64,000 nucleotides of DNA from Sphingosinicella sp. LHD-64 (GCF_031157375.1 NZ_JAVIFV010000003.1:756001-820000), one strand, 5' to 3'; numbered from the stretch's first letter, positions 16,777 through 26,054 are shown. Notes: generated from the sequence alone by a model not told the origin. Numbers and translations: made by a program.

Positions 16777-18963
16777 TCATTGGCCGACGCACTGTGAGTC
16801 CTCGCGAAGGGCGGTTGGCTTTTTCGGATGCATGTCCACACCGTCTTTCGGAACAGCGAATATGCTTCCATTGGAGACAAACAATACCCTGTCGGCAGCC
16901 GACACTGGGGCCGGTTTATGTGCAGACACGATCCGAGTAATGGGCAGCGCGGAAATGGCTTTGACGACGGATTCCTCTGAAGCTGGGTCGAGATTTGCTG
17001 TGCCCTCGTCGATGAAGAGAACTGATGGATTCGGATACAGTGCTCGCGCCAACAAGACCTTTTGCTTCTGACCGCCAGATAGTGCTGATCCCATGTCTCC
17101 CACGAGAGTATCGTAGCCCATCGGCAGGGCCTCGATCTCATCGTGAATGCTGGCGAGTTTCGCAACTTCTACAGCGCGTCCGATGTCGATCTCAGGATCG
17201 AAGAATGCAATGTTCTCAACGAGCGTGCCGGCGAAGAGCTGGTCGTCCTGGCTGACCACGCCGATCCGCCGGCGCCAGTCTTCCGGCGCCATGCTCGCCA
17301 ACGAGCGCCCATCGACCAGTACCTCACCGTAGCTCGGCTGGAACAGGCCCGTCATGATCTTGAGCAAGGTTGTCTTTCCGCCCCCGGACGGGCCGATCAG
17401 CGCGACCATCTCGCCGATCTCGATTCTTAGGTTTACGCTCCTCAGCACTTCCGGCTCGCTGGCGCCATAGCGGAATGCCACATTCCGGAGTTCGATTGCG
17501 CCCTTGAAGCTCTCGGTGCCCTGCGAGCGTTCTGTGTCGCCGCCTTCGGGCTGCGACAGTGCGATGTCGGCAATCCGGTTCAGATGAACGTCGAGCAGCT
17601 TATAGTTGATTGCCTGCTCGACCAACCGGGTCGCCGCGTCCAAGAACTGCTGCTTATATGCCTGGAAGGCGAAGATCATGCCCACGGTGAACGCGCCGTC
17701 CATCGCCATGCGAACCGCGAGGAAGACGAAAAGCACTTTCTCGACGGCGAGGATGAATTGGCCCAGCGCATCGAAGCCCGCGGTCAGCCGCCCAAGCCTG
17801 ATCTGTGCGTTGACGGCTTCCGCCTTGAGCTGCTGCCACGTGCGCTGGCGATTGCCCTCCTGTCCGAACGCCTTGACCGCGGCAATGCCCCGCACGCTCT
17901 CGATAAAGGCGCTATTCTCCCTTGCCGCCGCGGTGATGGCATCGATGTTGCGCATTCTGAGCGCGTGTAGGAAGCCGATCTTGAGCCCGGCGAACAGAAG
18001 CCAGGCGACGAGAGCAATGCTTCCCAGCAACGGGGAATAGACGAACATCAACGCGAGCGTAAGGAACGCCATCATGCCGTCGATGACGGCGGCGGCGAGT
18101 CCTTGGCTCAACAGCTGCGAAATTGCCTGTGTGGAGCCGAAGCGCGAGATGATGTCGCCGACATGCCGTTTCTCGAACCATGGCAGCGGCAGGCGCAGCA
18201 TATGGCGGCTGAGATTTGTGACGATCTGATACGACAGCGCGCTGCCCAGGCTCACGAGGATCAATGAGCGCAGCCAACCGGTCATCATGTTGATCACGGC
18301 GAGGCCGCCGAAGCCGATCGCCAGCATTAGCAATAGATCGGTGTCGAAGCTGGGAAATGCGGTGTCGACGGCGAGCTGGAGGTAGAAGGGCGTGGCGAGC
18401 GCCACGACCTGAAGGACGACGGAAAGCAGAAGGATGCTGCCAAGCGTGCTCCAAAGCCCCGTCAGTTTCGACCAGAGCTGGCTGATCCTGAGCTTTGAGG
18501 CCACGTTGCCGGGCCGGAACTTCTCCGATGGCGTCAATTCGAGCGCTACACCGGTGAAGTGCCTCGAAAACTCGTCCTCCCGCAGGGTGCGGACGCCTCG
18601 TGCTGGATCATGGATTTGATAGCGAGAACCACGCAGACGCCGCGTCATTTTTACCAGCACAACGAAGTGGTTCATGTTCCAGTGCAGGATCACGGGCAGC
18701 GGGATTTGAGCTAGACCGTCGATGTCACTGCGGAGCGGTCGTGCATGGAAGCCGACCTTTTCGGCAATATCCATCAACGCTTTGAGCGTCGTGCCCTTGA
18801 GCGACAGACCGAACCGGCGGCGCAGCGCAGGCATGTCGGTCTTAAGGCCATGATAGTCGGCGACCATTGCTAGGCAGGCGAGACCGCATTCGGTGCCCTC
18901 AGCCTGCTGGATCAATGGGGTCGCACGGCGGCCTGTTAGTTTGAGCAGACTGATTGCGGTCAT
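16777..18963 (-). CDS. peptidase C39 domain-containing ABC exporter (bacteriocin-type, CvaB/LagD-like)
   Basis: A 728-residue exporter in three parts. The N-terminal C39 cysteine peptidase (about 12-150) has QQAEGTECGLAC with catalytic C26, H99 in NHFVVL and D119 in IHDPARG, so the triad is intact. The membrane domain (about 165-450) has six predicted helices. The ATPase has Walker A GPSGGGKTTL, signature LSGGQKQKVLLARAL and Walker B VLFIDEGTANLD. Such proteins cut a peptide after a Gly-Gly leader and export the mature product. A matching leader protein lies two genes upstream and an HlyD adaptor beyond it, so they form one secretion system. No outer-membrane channel gene is present. Confidence 0.95.
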   Translation of the reverse strand: MTAISLLKLTGRRATPLIQQAEGTECGLACLAMVADYHGLKTDMPALRRRFGLSLKGTTLKALMDIAEKVGFHARPLRSDIDGLAQIPLPVILHWNMNHFVVLVKMTRRLRGSRYQIHDPARGVRTLREDEFSRHFTGVALELTPSEKFRPGNVASKLRISQLWSKLTGLWSTLGSILLLSVVLQVVALATPFYLQLAVDTAFPSFDTDLLLMLAIGFGGLAVINMMTGWLRSLILVSLGSALSYQIVTNLSRHMLRLPLPWFEKRHVGDIISRFGSTQAISQLLSQGLAAAVIDGMMAFLTLALMFVYSPLLGSIALVAWLLFAGLKIGFLHALRMRNIDAITAAARENSAFIESVRGIAAVKAFGQEGNRQRTWQQLKAEAVNAQIRLGRLTAGFDALGQFILAVEKVLFVFLAVRMAMDGAFTVGMIFAFQAYKQQFLDAATRLVEQAINYKLLDVHLNRIADIALSQPEGGDTERSQGTESFKGAIELRNVAFRYGASEPEVLRSVNLRIEIGEMVALIGPSGGGKTTLLKIMTGLFQPSYGEVLVDGRSLASMAPEDWRRRIGVVSQDDQLFAGTLVENIAFFDPEIDIGRAVEVAKLASIHDEIEALPMGYDTLVGDMGSALSGGQKQKVLLARALYPNPSVLFIDEGTANLDPASEESVVKAISALPITRIVSAHKPAPVSAADRVLFVSNGSIFAVPKDGVDMHPKKPTALREDSQCVGQ

Positions 18964-19127
18964 CTCTTCGGCCCCGAAGCTGCAGAACCGCCGCTGGTTT
19001 GCCTTTGATCCGGAGTGACGGTTGCATGGACGTGCTCAGCCGGATCGAGGCTCCGCAACGACAATAGTCCCGCAAGGCTCCAGCAGAATTCAGATCTTCT
19101 GAATGCGGTCCTCCGGTCATCGCTCAT
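18960..19127 (-). CDS. small ORF translationally coupled to the ABC exporter
   Basis: A 55-residue reading frame starting MSDDRRTAFRRSEF. A TGGAGG ribosome site lies 6-7 bases before its ATG at 19125-19127, and its TGA overlaps the exporter ATG by 4 bp, the arrangement used elsewhere in the operon. A moderately hydrophobic stretch (FCWSLAGLLSLRSL) sits near residues 14-27, followed by a polar tail. I recognize no family. It may be a translated leader for the exporter, a small accessory protein or a chance frame. Confidence 0.5.
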   Translation of the reverse strand: MSDDRRTAFRRSEFCWSLAGLLSLRSLDPAEHVHATVTPDQRQTSGGSAASGPKR

Positions 19128-19198
19128 GGCCGGCCTCCATGGTCTGATAGCAGCGGATCGCGCTTCAGATGGGTGCTCGCCTCCCTCCCACTCGACAC

Positions 19199-19885
19199 TT
19201 AGAGATCGGGATGAAACCACTGATAGTTGAGCAGTCGCGCGGTATCGCTGGAAACCTGCTGGACAACTCCGAGCTGCCCCGACGGAGCGTCGGCCGCCGG
19301 AAAGTAGCCAACGCCCAGGATCGGCGATTGAGATTCCAACAGGGGTTGCGGCGTGCTTGGCTGTTCGCCTGCGGCGCTCTTGAAGCTGGCGACCACCGAC
19401 TTCCCGCCAACTGTCCAGACACCAACATAGGACGTGACGAGCCGCGCGCCCTCCCGTCTGGCGCCCACTCTGGCCGCGTAGACAAGGGGAGCGCCTTCCA
19501 GTCGTGGCCCCTCCTGCGAGGACAGCGCGGAGGGCTCGACTGCTGTTGGACGCTGGCCGACCGTGGACAGCGAACCGTCCTCACCGATCGCCTTCACGCT
19601 GCCATCGGCGAACAAAATCTGCCCCATCTCGAAGGACCGCGCCTCGCGCGCGCAGGTGCCCGTCAACGTATGGGAGCGGTCCAGTCTCAATGCCCCCGGC
19701 GAGGTGGCCGAGAGCACAGTTGGCGGCCGCTCCAAAGTCTCAACCGAGGCACTGGCTGAAACGGCGCATTGCGGAGTGGCCGTCGCGGCGATGGCGGAAT
19801 TCGCGTGACTGGCCGAGCAACCTGCCACGGCGATTGCGATTCCGGTCATCTTTAGACCCGCACTATAAAATCTCAATCTATGCAT
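19199..19885 (-). CDS. predicted lipoprotein of the secretion locus
   Basis: A 228-residue protein with a signal sequence (MHRLRFYSAGLKMTGIAIAV) ending in the lipobox VAGC, so it is probably lipid-anchored. The mature part is rich in Ala, Ser and Val, with SFEMGQILFADGSVKAIGEDG and a later VTSYVGVWTVGGKSVV, which suggest beta structure. I recognize no domain. The start at 19885 follows GGGAG; an upstream ATG at 19921 would bury the signal peptide. It lies 55 bp after the double-glycine-leader gene. A role as immunity, receptor or maturation partner of the exported protein is inferred from position only. Confidence 0.7.
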   Translation of the reverse strand: MHRLRFYSAGLKMTGIAIAVAGCSASHANSAIAATATPQCAVSASASVETLERPPTVLSATSPGALRLDRSHTLTGTCAREARSFEMGQILFADGSVKAIGEDGSLSTVGQRPTAVEPSALSSQEGPRLEGAPLVYAARVGARREGARLVTSYVGVWTVGGKSVVASFKSAAGEQPSTPQPLLESQSPILGVGYFPAADAPSGQLGVVQQVSSDTARLLNYQWFHPDL

Positions 19886-19940
19886 GGGTGATCTCCCAGA
19901 GAATGAGGCGAATGACTCCACTGCTTCATTCTGAGATTAT

Positions 19941-20792
19941 TTACGGAATATTGTAATAGCGATTCCAGAACATTCCGGCATAATGATGAGGCAGATCATA
20001 GGTATAATAGGTTGTGGTGCTCCCGCCGCCCGAGGAGCCTCCGGAATCAACTTGAAACGTCGACACAGTCGATGAGTAGCTGCTGCCAGGATTTACCAAT
20101 ATCGACAGACCGCCGTTGGCCGCGATGGCGCGCGCTATGTCATTGGCCAGCCGCTCATTGTCGTCGTTCTCGGTTTGCGTGACTTGTCCGTCTGCATTGA
20201 TAACCGCGTTCAGTGCCCGGCCGGCGGCGGTCATGTGGCCGACTTCATGGAGAATGAGATAGTTCATGCCCCCGGCGAGCGCGTTGTACTGCTGTAGAGT
20301 GTCGATATTATAGCTCACAACGGGGTCCCCGCCGTTGTAACTTGCCTCCCCACGGGTTGTCCCATTCGCATAAACGTGGCCCACGTCGTAAATCGCGAAG
20401 TCGGTCTTGCTCCAGATCTCCTTCAACTCCGCGCCCGTTATCCTGGTGCCGTCAGCAAGGGTAATGGACGTATTATTCGGAATCGCGTTTATAGCGTTGC
20501 TGACCGCCGTAATCTGGGCATTAAGGGCGTCGACGGCCTGCTGCTCCGCCTGAGTAAGCGGTCGGCCGATCATGACCGTTACATCCTGGGAGGCGCTGTC
20601 TGGCGGCAGGACGCCACCCCCACCGCTCCCGTAATCACCTGCATACGGGTCTTCGAACATCTGCTCGTACCACCAAGGGTCGCTCCACGGATCATACGGA
20701 TGCGCGGTGATGGTGATGCTGCCACCCGCAACCAACTCCAATTCTTCATATGTGAGTTCGCGAATATTACGCTGGCATACATTCTCACGCAT
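19941..20792 (-). CDS. double-glycine-leader protein with HEVGH metallopeptidase-like domain (predicted exported cargo)
   Basis: A 283-residue protein. Residues 1-24 form a classic export leader: RELTYEELELVAGG, with cleavage expected after G24. The mature part begins SITITAHPYDPW, is rich in Trp/Tyr/Asp to about residue 52, then Gly-rich. HEVGH at 182-186 is a zinc-binding HExxH, and E213 in NERLANDIARA could be the third ligand, as in gluzincins. A Gly/Ser/Tyr-rich tail ends the protein. The ATG at 20792 is chosen because GGGAGGG lies 7 bases before it; an ATG at 20807 falls on that ribosome site. Its neighbours are an HlyD adaptor and a C39 exporter. Target and activity are unknown. Confidence 0.85.
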   Translation of the reverse strand: MRENVCQRNIRELTYEELELVAGGSITITAHPYDPWSDPWWYEQMFEDPYAGDYGSGGGGVLPPDSASQDVTVMIGRPLTQAEQQAVDALNAQITAVSNAINAIPNNTSITLADGTRITGAELKEIWSKTDFAIYDVGHVYANGTTRGEASYNGGDPVVSYNIDTLQQYNALAGGMNYLILHEVGHMTAAGRALNAVINADGQVTQTENDDNERLANDIARAIAANGGLSILVNPGSSYSSTVSTFQVDSGGSSGGGSTTTYYTYDLPHHYAGMFWNRYYNIP

Positions 20793-20884
20793 TTGCTTCC
20801 CTCCCATTTGTCGACATAGATTGGTCTTTGGCCAAACACGCTACTACACGCACCGTACTTTACTGGCCCTTCGTAGGTTGCAAC

Positions 20885-22144
20885 TCACCCTCCCCTTCGC
20901 ATCACCGCGTTGAGCGGTGTTAGCAGCCAGTCGAGGAACGAACGGCGGTCGAGGATGAGGTTGGCCGTCAAGGTCATGCCCGGCTGAAGCGGTAGGCGAT
21001 CTCCGAAAGCGGATACGGTTTGCGCGTTGGGGGCGACCTCGATTCGATATACTGGCTCTTCAATGCCGAGCGGTGCGGCTATCTGGCGCGGGTCGATCAC
21101 GGTGCGCGAAACGCTCACCACCCGGCCGGCGAAGCTGCCGAAGCGCTGATAGGGAAAGGCGTCGTAAAGCAGGCGCACCTCCTGTCCCGGCCGCACGAAG
21201 CCAATGGCCCGCGTGGGCGCATAGACTTGGACGCTCAGCGCGGAGCCTTCGGGGACGATCTCCATCAGTGGCACTGACGGCTCGGCGGTTCGCCCTGTCG
21301 CCGTCTGCAGGGCGGCCACCCGGCCTGAGACGGGTGCGGCGAGCGTATAGGCGCGCTCGCCGCGCAGCCGCGCCCGTTGCTGCGTCAGCGTCTCAGCCGA
21401 AGACCGGGCGACGACGACCTCGCTATCCGCGTCGGCCGCCACGCGCGCCAGCTCGGCCGAGGTGCGATTGCTCTCCGCTCCAAGCGAATTGTGCTGCTGG
21501 TGCAGGCGCGCCAAATCCTGTCGCGCGAGGATATAGCCCTGCCTGCGCCGTTCGACCTCGATCCGGCTGATGAAGCCGCTTTCAAGCAGTCCCGATACCC
21601 GCTCGAACAAGTCGCGCGCGGACGCCACGGCCTCTTCCTGAAGCGCGATTTGGCCAGCGAGGTTTGCACGCTGCTGCACTAAGCCCGCAAGCGTGGCGGC
21701 GAGCCTGGCCCGATCGCTGTCTGCTCTGCGCCCAGCCAGTCGAACTTGCTGCTCGGCCAACAGGCGCTGGCTCTCGATCGCGGTCAGGCTCTCGCCGATT
21801 GCACTGTCTCCGGCCTCGTCTGTCTGCTCGGTGCGGATGGTGGCTAGTCGCTGACCAACGCGCACCACATCGCCTTCAGAGACGAGCAGCTCCGTCACTT
21901 GGCCTGGGCGGATCGCAATGATTTTCGCCGAGGCGGCCTTTGTCGCGAGAATACCGCGCGCGGTCTCTGTGCGGGTATAGGTGCCAAGCGCAAGCCAGAG
22001 GCCGATCGCGATTACAATGCCGAAAATCAGCGAGACCAGGACGTAAACCCTTACGGGTTCCGCGAGGACGATTTCGCCCTCGATCCGCCGCCGCGCCTGC
22101 TCCACTTCCGAACGGAAGAGAGAATTAAGCGGCTCCGCGTTCAT
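20885..22144 (-). CDS. HlyD family periplasmic adaptor of the C39 exporter
   Basis: A 419-residue membrane fusion protein. A cytosolic N-terminus (EPLNSLFRSEVEQARRR) precedes one membrane helix (VYVLVSLIFGIVIAIGLWLAL) at about 33-53. Lipoyl half-motifs follow: IIAIRPGQVTELLVSEGDVV and later TLAAPVSGRVAALQTATG. A long alpha-helical coiled coil fills about 120-265. The C-terminal beta-barrel has YAPTRAIGFVRPGQEVRL. Its form is that of bacteriocin/colicin V exporters (CvaA/RaxA type). It is the first gene of the secretion unit and would link the inner-membrane exporter to an outer-membrane channel encoded elsewhere. Confidence 0.93.
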   Translation of the reverse strand: MNAEPLNSLFRSEVEQARRRIEGEIVLAEPVRVYVLVSLIFGIVIAIGLWLALGTYTRTETARGILATKAASAKIIAIRPGQVTELLVSEGDVVRVGQRLATIRTEQTDEAGDSAIGESLTAIESQRLLAEQQVRLAGRRADSDRARLAATLAGLVQQRANLAGQIALQEEAVASARDLFERVSGLLESGFISRIEVERRRQGYILARQDLARLHQQHNSLGAESNRTSAELARVAADADSEVVVARSSAETLTQQRARLRGERAYTLAAPVSGRVAALQTATGRTAEPSVPLMEIVPEGSALSVQVYAPTRAIGFVRPGQEVRLLYDAFPYQRFGSFAGRVVSVSRTVIDPRQIAAPLGIEEPVYRIEVAPNAQTVSAFGDRLPLQPGMTLTANLILDRRSFLDWLLTPLNAVMRRGG

Positions 22145-22548
22145 ACACCCCCCATCCGAATCGCGTGATGTGCCCGCGCGATACGGTCATAATAGGTTGC
22201 CAAGAACGCTGGCGAATTGGAAGAGGAATAATTATCAAGACTCGCGACATATTCTTTAAATTGGCGAGACTAGACTCAACTTATTGCGTATCAGCACTAT
22301 GTCTAATTGAGCCTACGATCGATTTGCTCTCAATCCATGACAAATACTCGAACCGACATGCGTTCGATCGTCCGCGCCTGCTCTGTGCAATGTATTCCCT
22401 ACCCACGCTGCATTTCCAGCGACCAGCGCAGGGTCCTGACGACGTCAGCCCGGTGCCATTGTTGCTGACCATCGTGCGCGACTTGCCGCGCTGGGTCGAT
22501 CAGGCGCTCGCGTACACCGAGCAGCGCGGCACTGCTCGAATGACGGCG
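22145..22548. other. 404-bp noncoding gap
   Basis: An AT-richer stretch between the HlyD gene and the conjugation block. It probably holds the promoter of the secretion operon reading leftward. I see no convincing gene, no insertion sequence and no clear inverted repeat. A plus-strand frame across it lacks any recognizable motif. It may mark the join between two parts of a mosaic island. Confidence 0.4.
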
Positions 22549-23031
22549 TCAGCCGACTCGCATGCCGACCACCTGGGCAAGGATAACCAGGACCATCACC
22601 GTCACCATGCCTGCAAGCCAGGCCCATGCTAGCGCATCCCGTTGCTGCTGATCCGTGCGCAGGCGACCGATCATCGCGTCAAGTCGCCGGGCAGCTTCAG
22701 CTTGCCCGTGTGCGGCTTCTACCAGCGCAGTGTGATCCGCAAGCCGGTTCGTCACGGCCGCCGCGTCGATCTGCTCGGCAATGTCCTTCGGCGTCAACGA
22801 TACGCCCGGTCGGCGATTCAGCTCATTGATCGCCTCATGCACCTGGCCCTGCGCCTTGATGAGCCTGGCCAGGTCGGGCGCATAGTCGCGTGCAGCGATT
22901 GCTTCCTGCCGCGCTGCGAACCCCTCCACGGCGGACGTAAGCAGCGCGAGCTGGCGCCGCATCGCCTCAAACGCCGCCGCTGCATCGTCCGGCGGCGGCT
23001 CCGGCTGCTGGCCTACGGCGATTTCCCTCAT
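22549..23031 (-). CDS. DUF6118-like protein coupled to TraA
   Basis: A 160-residue protein: an Ala/Gln/Leu-rich helical, probably coiled-coil body (MRRQLALLTSAVEGFAARQE and further heptad-like stretches) and a C-terminal membrane anchor (WLAGMVTVMVLVILAQVVGM). Its ATG overlaps the traA stop by 4 bp. Proteins of this form follow TraA-type relaxase genes in sphingomonad elements; I recall the DUF6118 label but could not check it. It may tether or modulate the relaxosome at the membrane. Confidence 0.7.
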   Translation of the reverse strand: MREIAVGQQPEPPPDDAAAAFEAMRRQLALLTSAVEGFAARQEAIAARDYAPDLARLIKAQGQVHEAINELNRRPGVSLTPKDIAEQIDAAAVTNRLADHTALVEAAHGQAEAARRLDAMIGRLRTDQQQRDALAWAWLAGMVTVMVLVILAQVVGMRVG

Positions 23032-26000
23032 CGGCTGAGCCCCCGGCCGCGCCCAAGGGAGTCGATCAGCGCCTGACCGATCGAGCGGCCATGCATCTGA
23101 TCACCGATGTCACGGCCGATGCCGCCATCTTTGGCGGCGCCCAGGCGCCATTCGGGCGACCAGTGTCGGCCAAGGCCAAGATCGCGAGCATGGCGGCTGA
23201 GCGCATTTACCATGGCCGGATCCTTGTCGATCCGGCCCGCAAGCGCCTTCATCCGGCCGACCACCTTTTCGCGGGCTTCTTCGTTCTGCCAGCCAAGGCG
23301 GTCATGCTCGGCCTTCAGCCGCTTCCAACTTTCAGCGAACCTCGCGGCGCGAAGGTCGGGGTTGGTGCGCAGCTCCGTTTCGAGCTGCATCGCCCGGATC
23401 GCGGCCTGCGTTCGTCCCTTCGCCGCATTCGTGGCGAGCGCGGGGTTGCGATCGAACGCTGCGGCCAGGTCGCTCGAACCGCCGGGCGCCACATGGTCGA
23501 GCGCCTCGCCGGCGCGGGCCAGACCGTCGCGCTGATAGGCGAGCGCCGGAAGGCTCTGCACCTTCATCCGCGCCACCTCCTCATGTGCAGCCGCATAGCG
23601 TTCGACCGCACGTGACAGCGGTTCATCGTGCGCGCGGACAGGTTCGATCGGCTGCGCATTGAGCCTGAGCCAGTCAAACGGACTGCGAGCGGCAGGCTGC
23701 GATTCCGCCTCCCGCGCCAGGTGCGTGCGCAGCGAAGCGAACATATCGCGCTTCGGCATCGGCTCGTGGTGGACGTGGCGTTCGTCCACGAACCTGTTGT
23801 GGTCGAGCGCCTCCAGGATTGCGGAGCGATCATAGCCGCGCGTCTCGGCGAACCGCGCGCGGACCTCCTCATAGTCGAGCGTGGTATCCTTCGCCCGCTC
23901 GCGGCCCAGCACGCGGGCGAGCTGGCGCATATCGGCGAAGTCGTCCTGGCCATAGTGGAGCTCGACCGCATCGCGATGCCGGGACAGTGCGACATAAGCG
24001 CTGTGCTGGTCGATGCCGGGGGTAGCGAGCACATGGGTGCGATCGACGGTGACACCCTGCGCCTTGTGAATGGTGGTCGCATAGCCGTGGTCGATGTCGG
24101 CATAGTGCTTGGTGTCGAACGCGACCCGCCGCCCGTCATCCAGGCGCGCATCGATGCGTTCGGGACTCGCCTGTTCGACGGTGGCCAGTGTGCCGTTCTT
24201 GACGTCGAGATCGCGCTCATTCCTGAGGAACATGAGCCGATCGCCGGCCCCGAACAAGCGGGTGCCGCGCGCGGTTCTGACGGCAGATTCCTTCGTGATC
24301 GTCCCATCCCGCTTCAGGGCATCGCGGGCAAGGTCATTGAGTTCGCGCACATCATCGCGGGTATGCGCCAGGATGACGAGCGAGCGCGCCGGATCGCTGC
24401 GCCGATCGGCGTCCCAGCTCTCGATTAGCCCAGCGCGGGCGTGCGCGCGCGTGTCTGCTACGCGAATCGCCCCATGTTCCTCGTACAGGCGCAGCGCCTC
24501 GGCGGCACGTCCGGTGGCGAGCTCGCGGGTCGCCTGGCGCTGCCATTCCTCGCGCTGCCGGCGCACCTCGCCGATCTCGGCGGCACCGTGCCGCTCGGCG
24601 AGCAGCCGAAACGCGGCCCCGGCCTCGATCGCCTGGAGCTGCGCAACGTCGCCGACCAGCACCACCTTGGCGCCGGCACTGTCGGCCTCGGCCAGCACCC
24701 GCTCCATCTGGCGCGAGCCGATCATGCCCGCCTCGTCGATCACCAGCACGTCGCTGGCACTCAGGCGCTCGCGGTCCTGGGTCCATTGATGCTCCAGGCT
24801 GGCGATCGTGCGGGAGGCTATGCCCGAGCCGCTTTCCAGGTTCTCGGCCGCAATGCCGGACAATGCCGCGCCCCGCACGCGATAGCCTTCGGTCTCCCAG
24901 ATTTCGCGCGCGACGCCCAGCATGGTCGACTTGCCGGTGCCGGCATAGCCGACGACCAGCGACAGGTTCTGCTTGCCTGTGATATGGCGGACCGCGTCGC
25001 GCTGTTCAGCAGACAACAGGGGGAGCGCGCCGCGCGTCCCGGCGGTATTACCCCCCAAGAATGCCGCCGGGACGCGATGGCGGTCGCGATCCGCCAGCCT
25101 CTGCGCGGCGCGGACCATGCTGAGCTCAGTCTCGATCATTCCGCGCGTGGTGAACCGCTCCTCGCCCCGTCCGTCGCGGCCGAGTGCGACCAACTGGTCG
25201 CAGCCGCGCATCGCCGCCAGCACGTGGTCGAACTGCTCTTTGCCCTCCGAATGGCGATGCGCCAGCCGCGCCATGTCGCGTATCGTGAACGTCGATTGCT
25301 GGTGAGTGATCGCGTCGAGGCCGATGATGGGATCGGCGATGATCCGCTCGCCGTTCCGGCGCGCGATCTCCAGATGCTCGTCGAGTCGCTCGCCCTCGAG
25401 ACCTTGATCCGGCCGGCGCGATGCTGCCGGACCGATCTTGTGCTGCGGCTCCAGGTCGATGCCCTGATCGTGCAGGGAGCGATGATCGATCCGTGCGTCG
25501 ATGTCGAGTTCGGCGAGGCGCTGGTTGACTTGGGCAGCCCATGCTTCGCGCCAATGCTGCAGCAGCTCGGTGCGGTTCCAGTCGCGCACCTTGGCGCCGA
25601 ACCCGTCAGCGTCCACTTCGCGCATGGTCAGCATGACATGGGCGTGAGGCTTCGCCAGCCCGTCCGCGCCCGTGTCCCAATGGATATTGAGGTCGGCGAT
25701 CATGCCGCGGGATACGAACTCGCGCGCCACGAACTCCCGTGCCAGCCGTATGCCTTCGGCCTGGTCCAGCTCGCGGGGCAGCGCGAACTCGGCCTCGCGC
25801 GCGAGTTGCGCATCCTTGCGCACCTCCGCGGCTTCGACCGCATTCCACAGTGTGGCGCGGTCGGCGAACTCGGCCGGCGCAGTATCCGGCAACATCACCT
25901 CGGAGTGGATGACGCCGGCCTTGTTGGTGAAGTCGTGATCACGGTCGAGGCGCTGGTCATGCAGCCGCGACGCCGAGCGATAGGCTGCCGAGGCCAAGGC

Positions 26001-26054
26001 ACTTGCTCCGGTCGCCCGCGAGATCACCTTCACGCTGAAGTGGTAGATCGCCAT
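23028..26054 (-). CDS. traA: Ti-type conjugative relaxase/helicase TraA (MOBQ)
   Basis: A 1008-residue relaxase that nicks oriT and unwinds DNA for transfer. The N-terminal MobA/MobL domain has Y25 in SAAYRSASR as the likely nucleophile and the three-His metal site H125 (NIHWD), H137 and H139 (KPHAHVMLT). A helicase domain follows, with Walker A VVGYAGTGKSTML and DVLVIDEAGMIGSRQM as motif II, and a superfamily I end (DYATTIHKAQGVTVDRTHV-like). The start at 26054 (MAIYHFSVKV) matches the family; a TTG at 26063 adds three residues. The gene diverges from traC/traD with the probable oriT between. Confidence 0.95.
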   Translation of the reverse strand: MAIYHFSVKVISRATGASALASAAYRSASRLHDQRLDRDHDFTNKAGVIHSEVMLPDTAPAEFADRATLWNAVEAAEVRKDAQLAREAEFALPRELDQAEGIRLAREFVAREFVSRGMIADLNIHWDTGADGLAKPHAHVMLTMREVDADGFGAKVRDWNRTELLQHWREAWAAQVNQRLAELDIDARIDHRSLHDQGIDLEPQHKIGPAASRRPDQGLEGERLDEHLEIARRNGERIIADPIIGLDAITHQQSTFTIRDMARLAHRHSEGKEQFDHVLAAMRGCDQLVALGRDGRGEERFTTRGMIETELSMVRAAQRLADRDRHRVPAAFLGGNTAGTRGALPLLSAEQRDAVRHITGKQNLSLVVGYAGTGKSTMLGVAREIWETEGYRVRGAALSGIAAENLESGSGIASRTIASLEHQWTQDRERLSASDVLVIDEAGMIGSRQMERVLAEADSAGAKVVLVGDVAQLQAIEAGAAFRLLAERHGAAEIGEVRRQREEWQRQATRELATGRAAEALRLYEEHGAIRVADTRAHARAGLIESWDADRRSDPARSLVILAHTRDDVRELNDLARDALKRDGTITKESAVRTARGTRLFGAGDRLMFLRNERDLDVKNGTLATVEQASPERIDARLDDGRRVAFDTKHYADIDHGYATTIHKAQGVTVDRTHVLATPGIDQHSAYVALSRHRDAVELHYGQDDFADMRQLARVLGRERAKDTTLDYEEVRARFAETRGYDRSAILEALDHNRFVDERHVHHEPMPKRDMFASLRTHLAREAESQPAARSPFDWLRLNAQPIEPVRAHDEPLSRAVERYAAAHEEVARMKVQSLPALAYQRDGLARAGEALDHVAPGGSSDLAAAFDRNPALATNAAKGRTQAAIRAMQLETELRTNPDLRAARFAESWKRLKAEHDRLGWQNEEAREKVVGRMKALAGRIDKDPAMVNALSRHARDLGLGRHWSPEWRLGAAKDGGIGRDIGDQMHGRSIGQALIDSLGRGRGLSR

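Noticed and set aside
22165-22632. 155-residue plus-strand frame in the gap after the HlyD gene
   Set aside because: No ribosome site or motif, and its end overlaps the DUF6118-like gene on the other strand.
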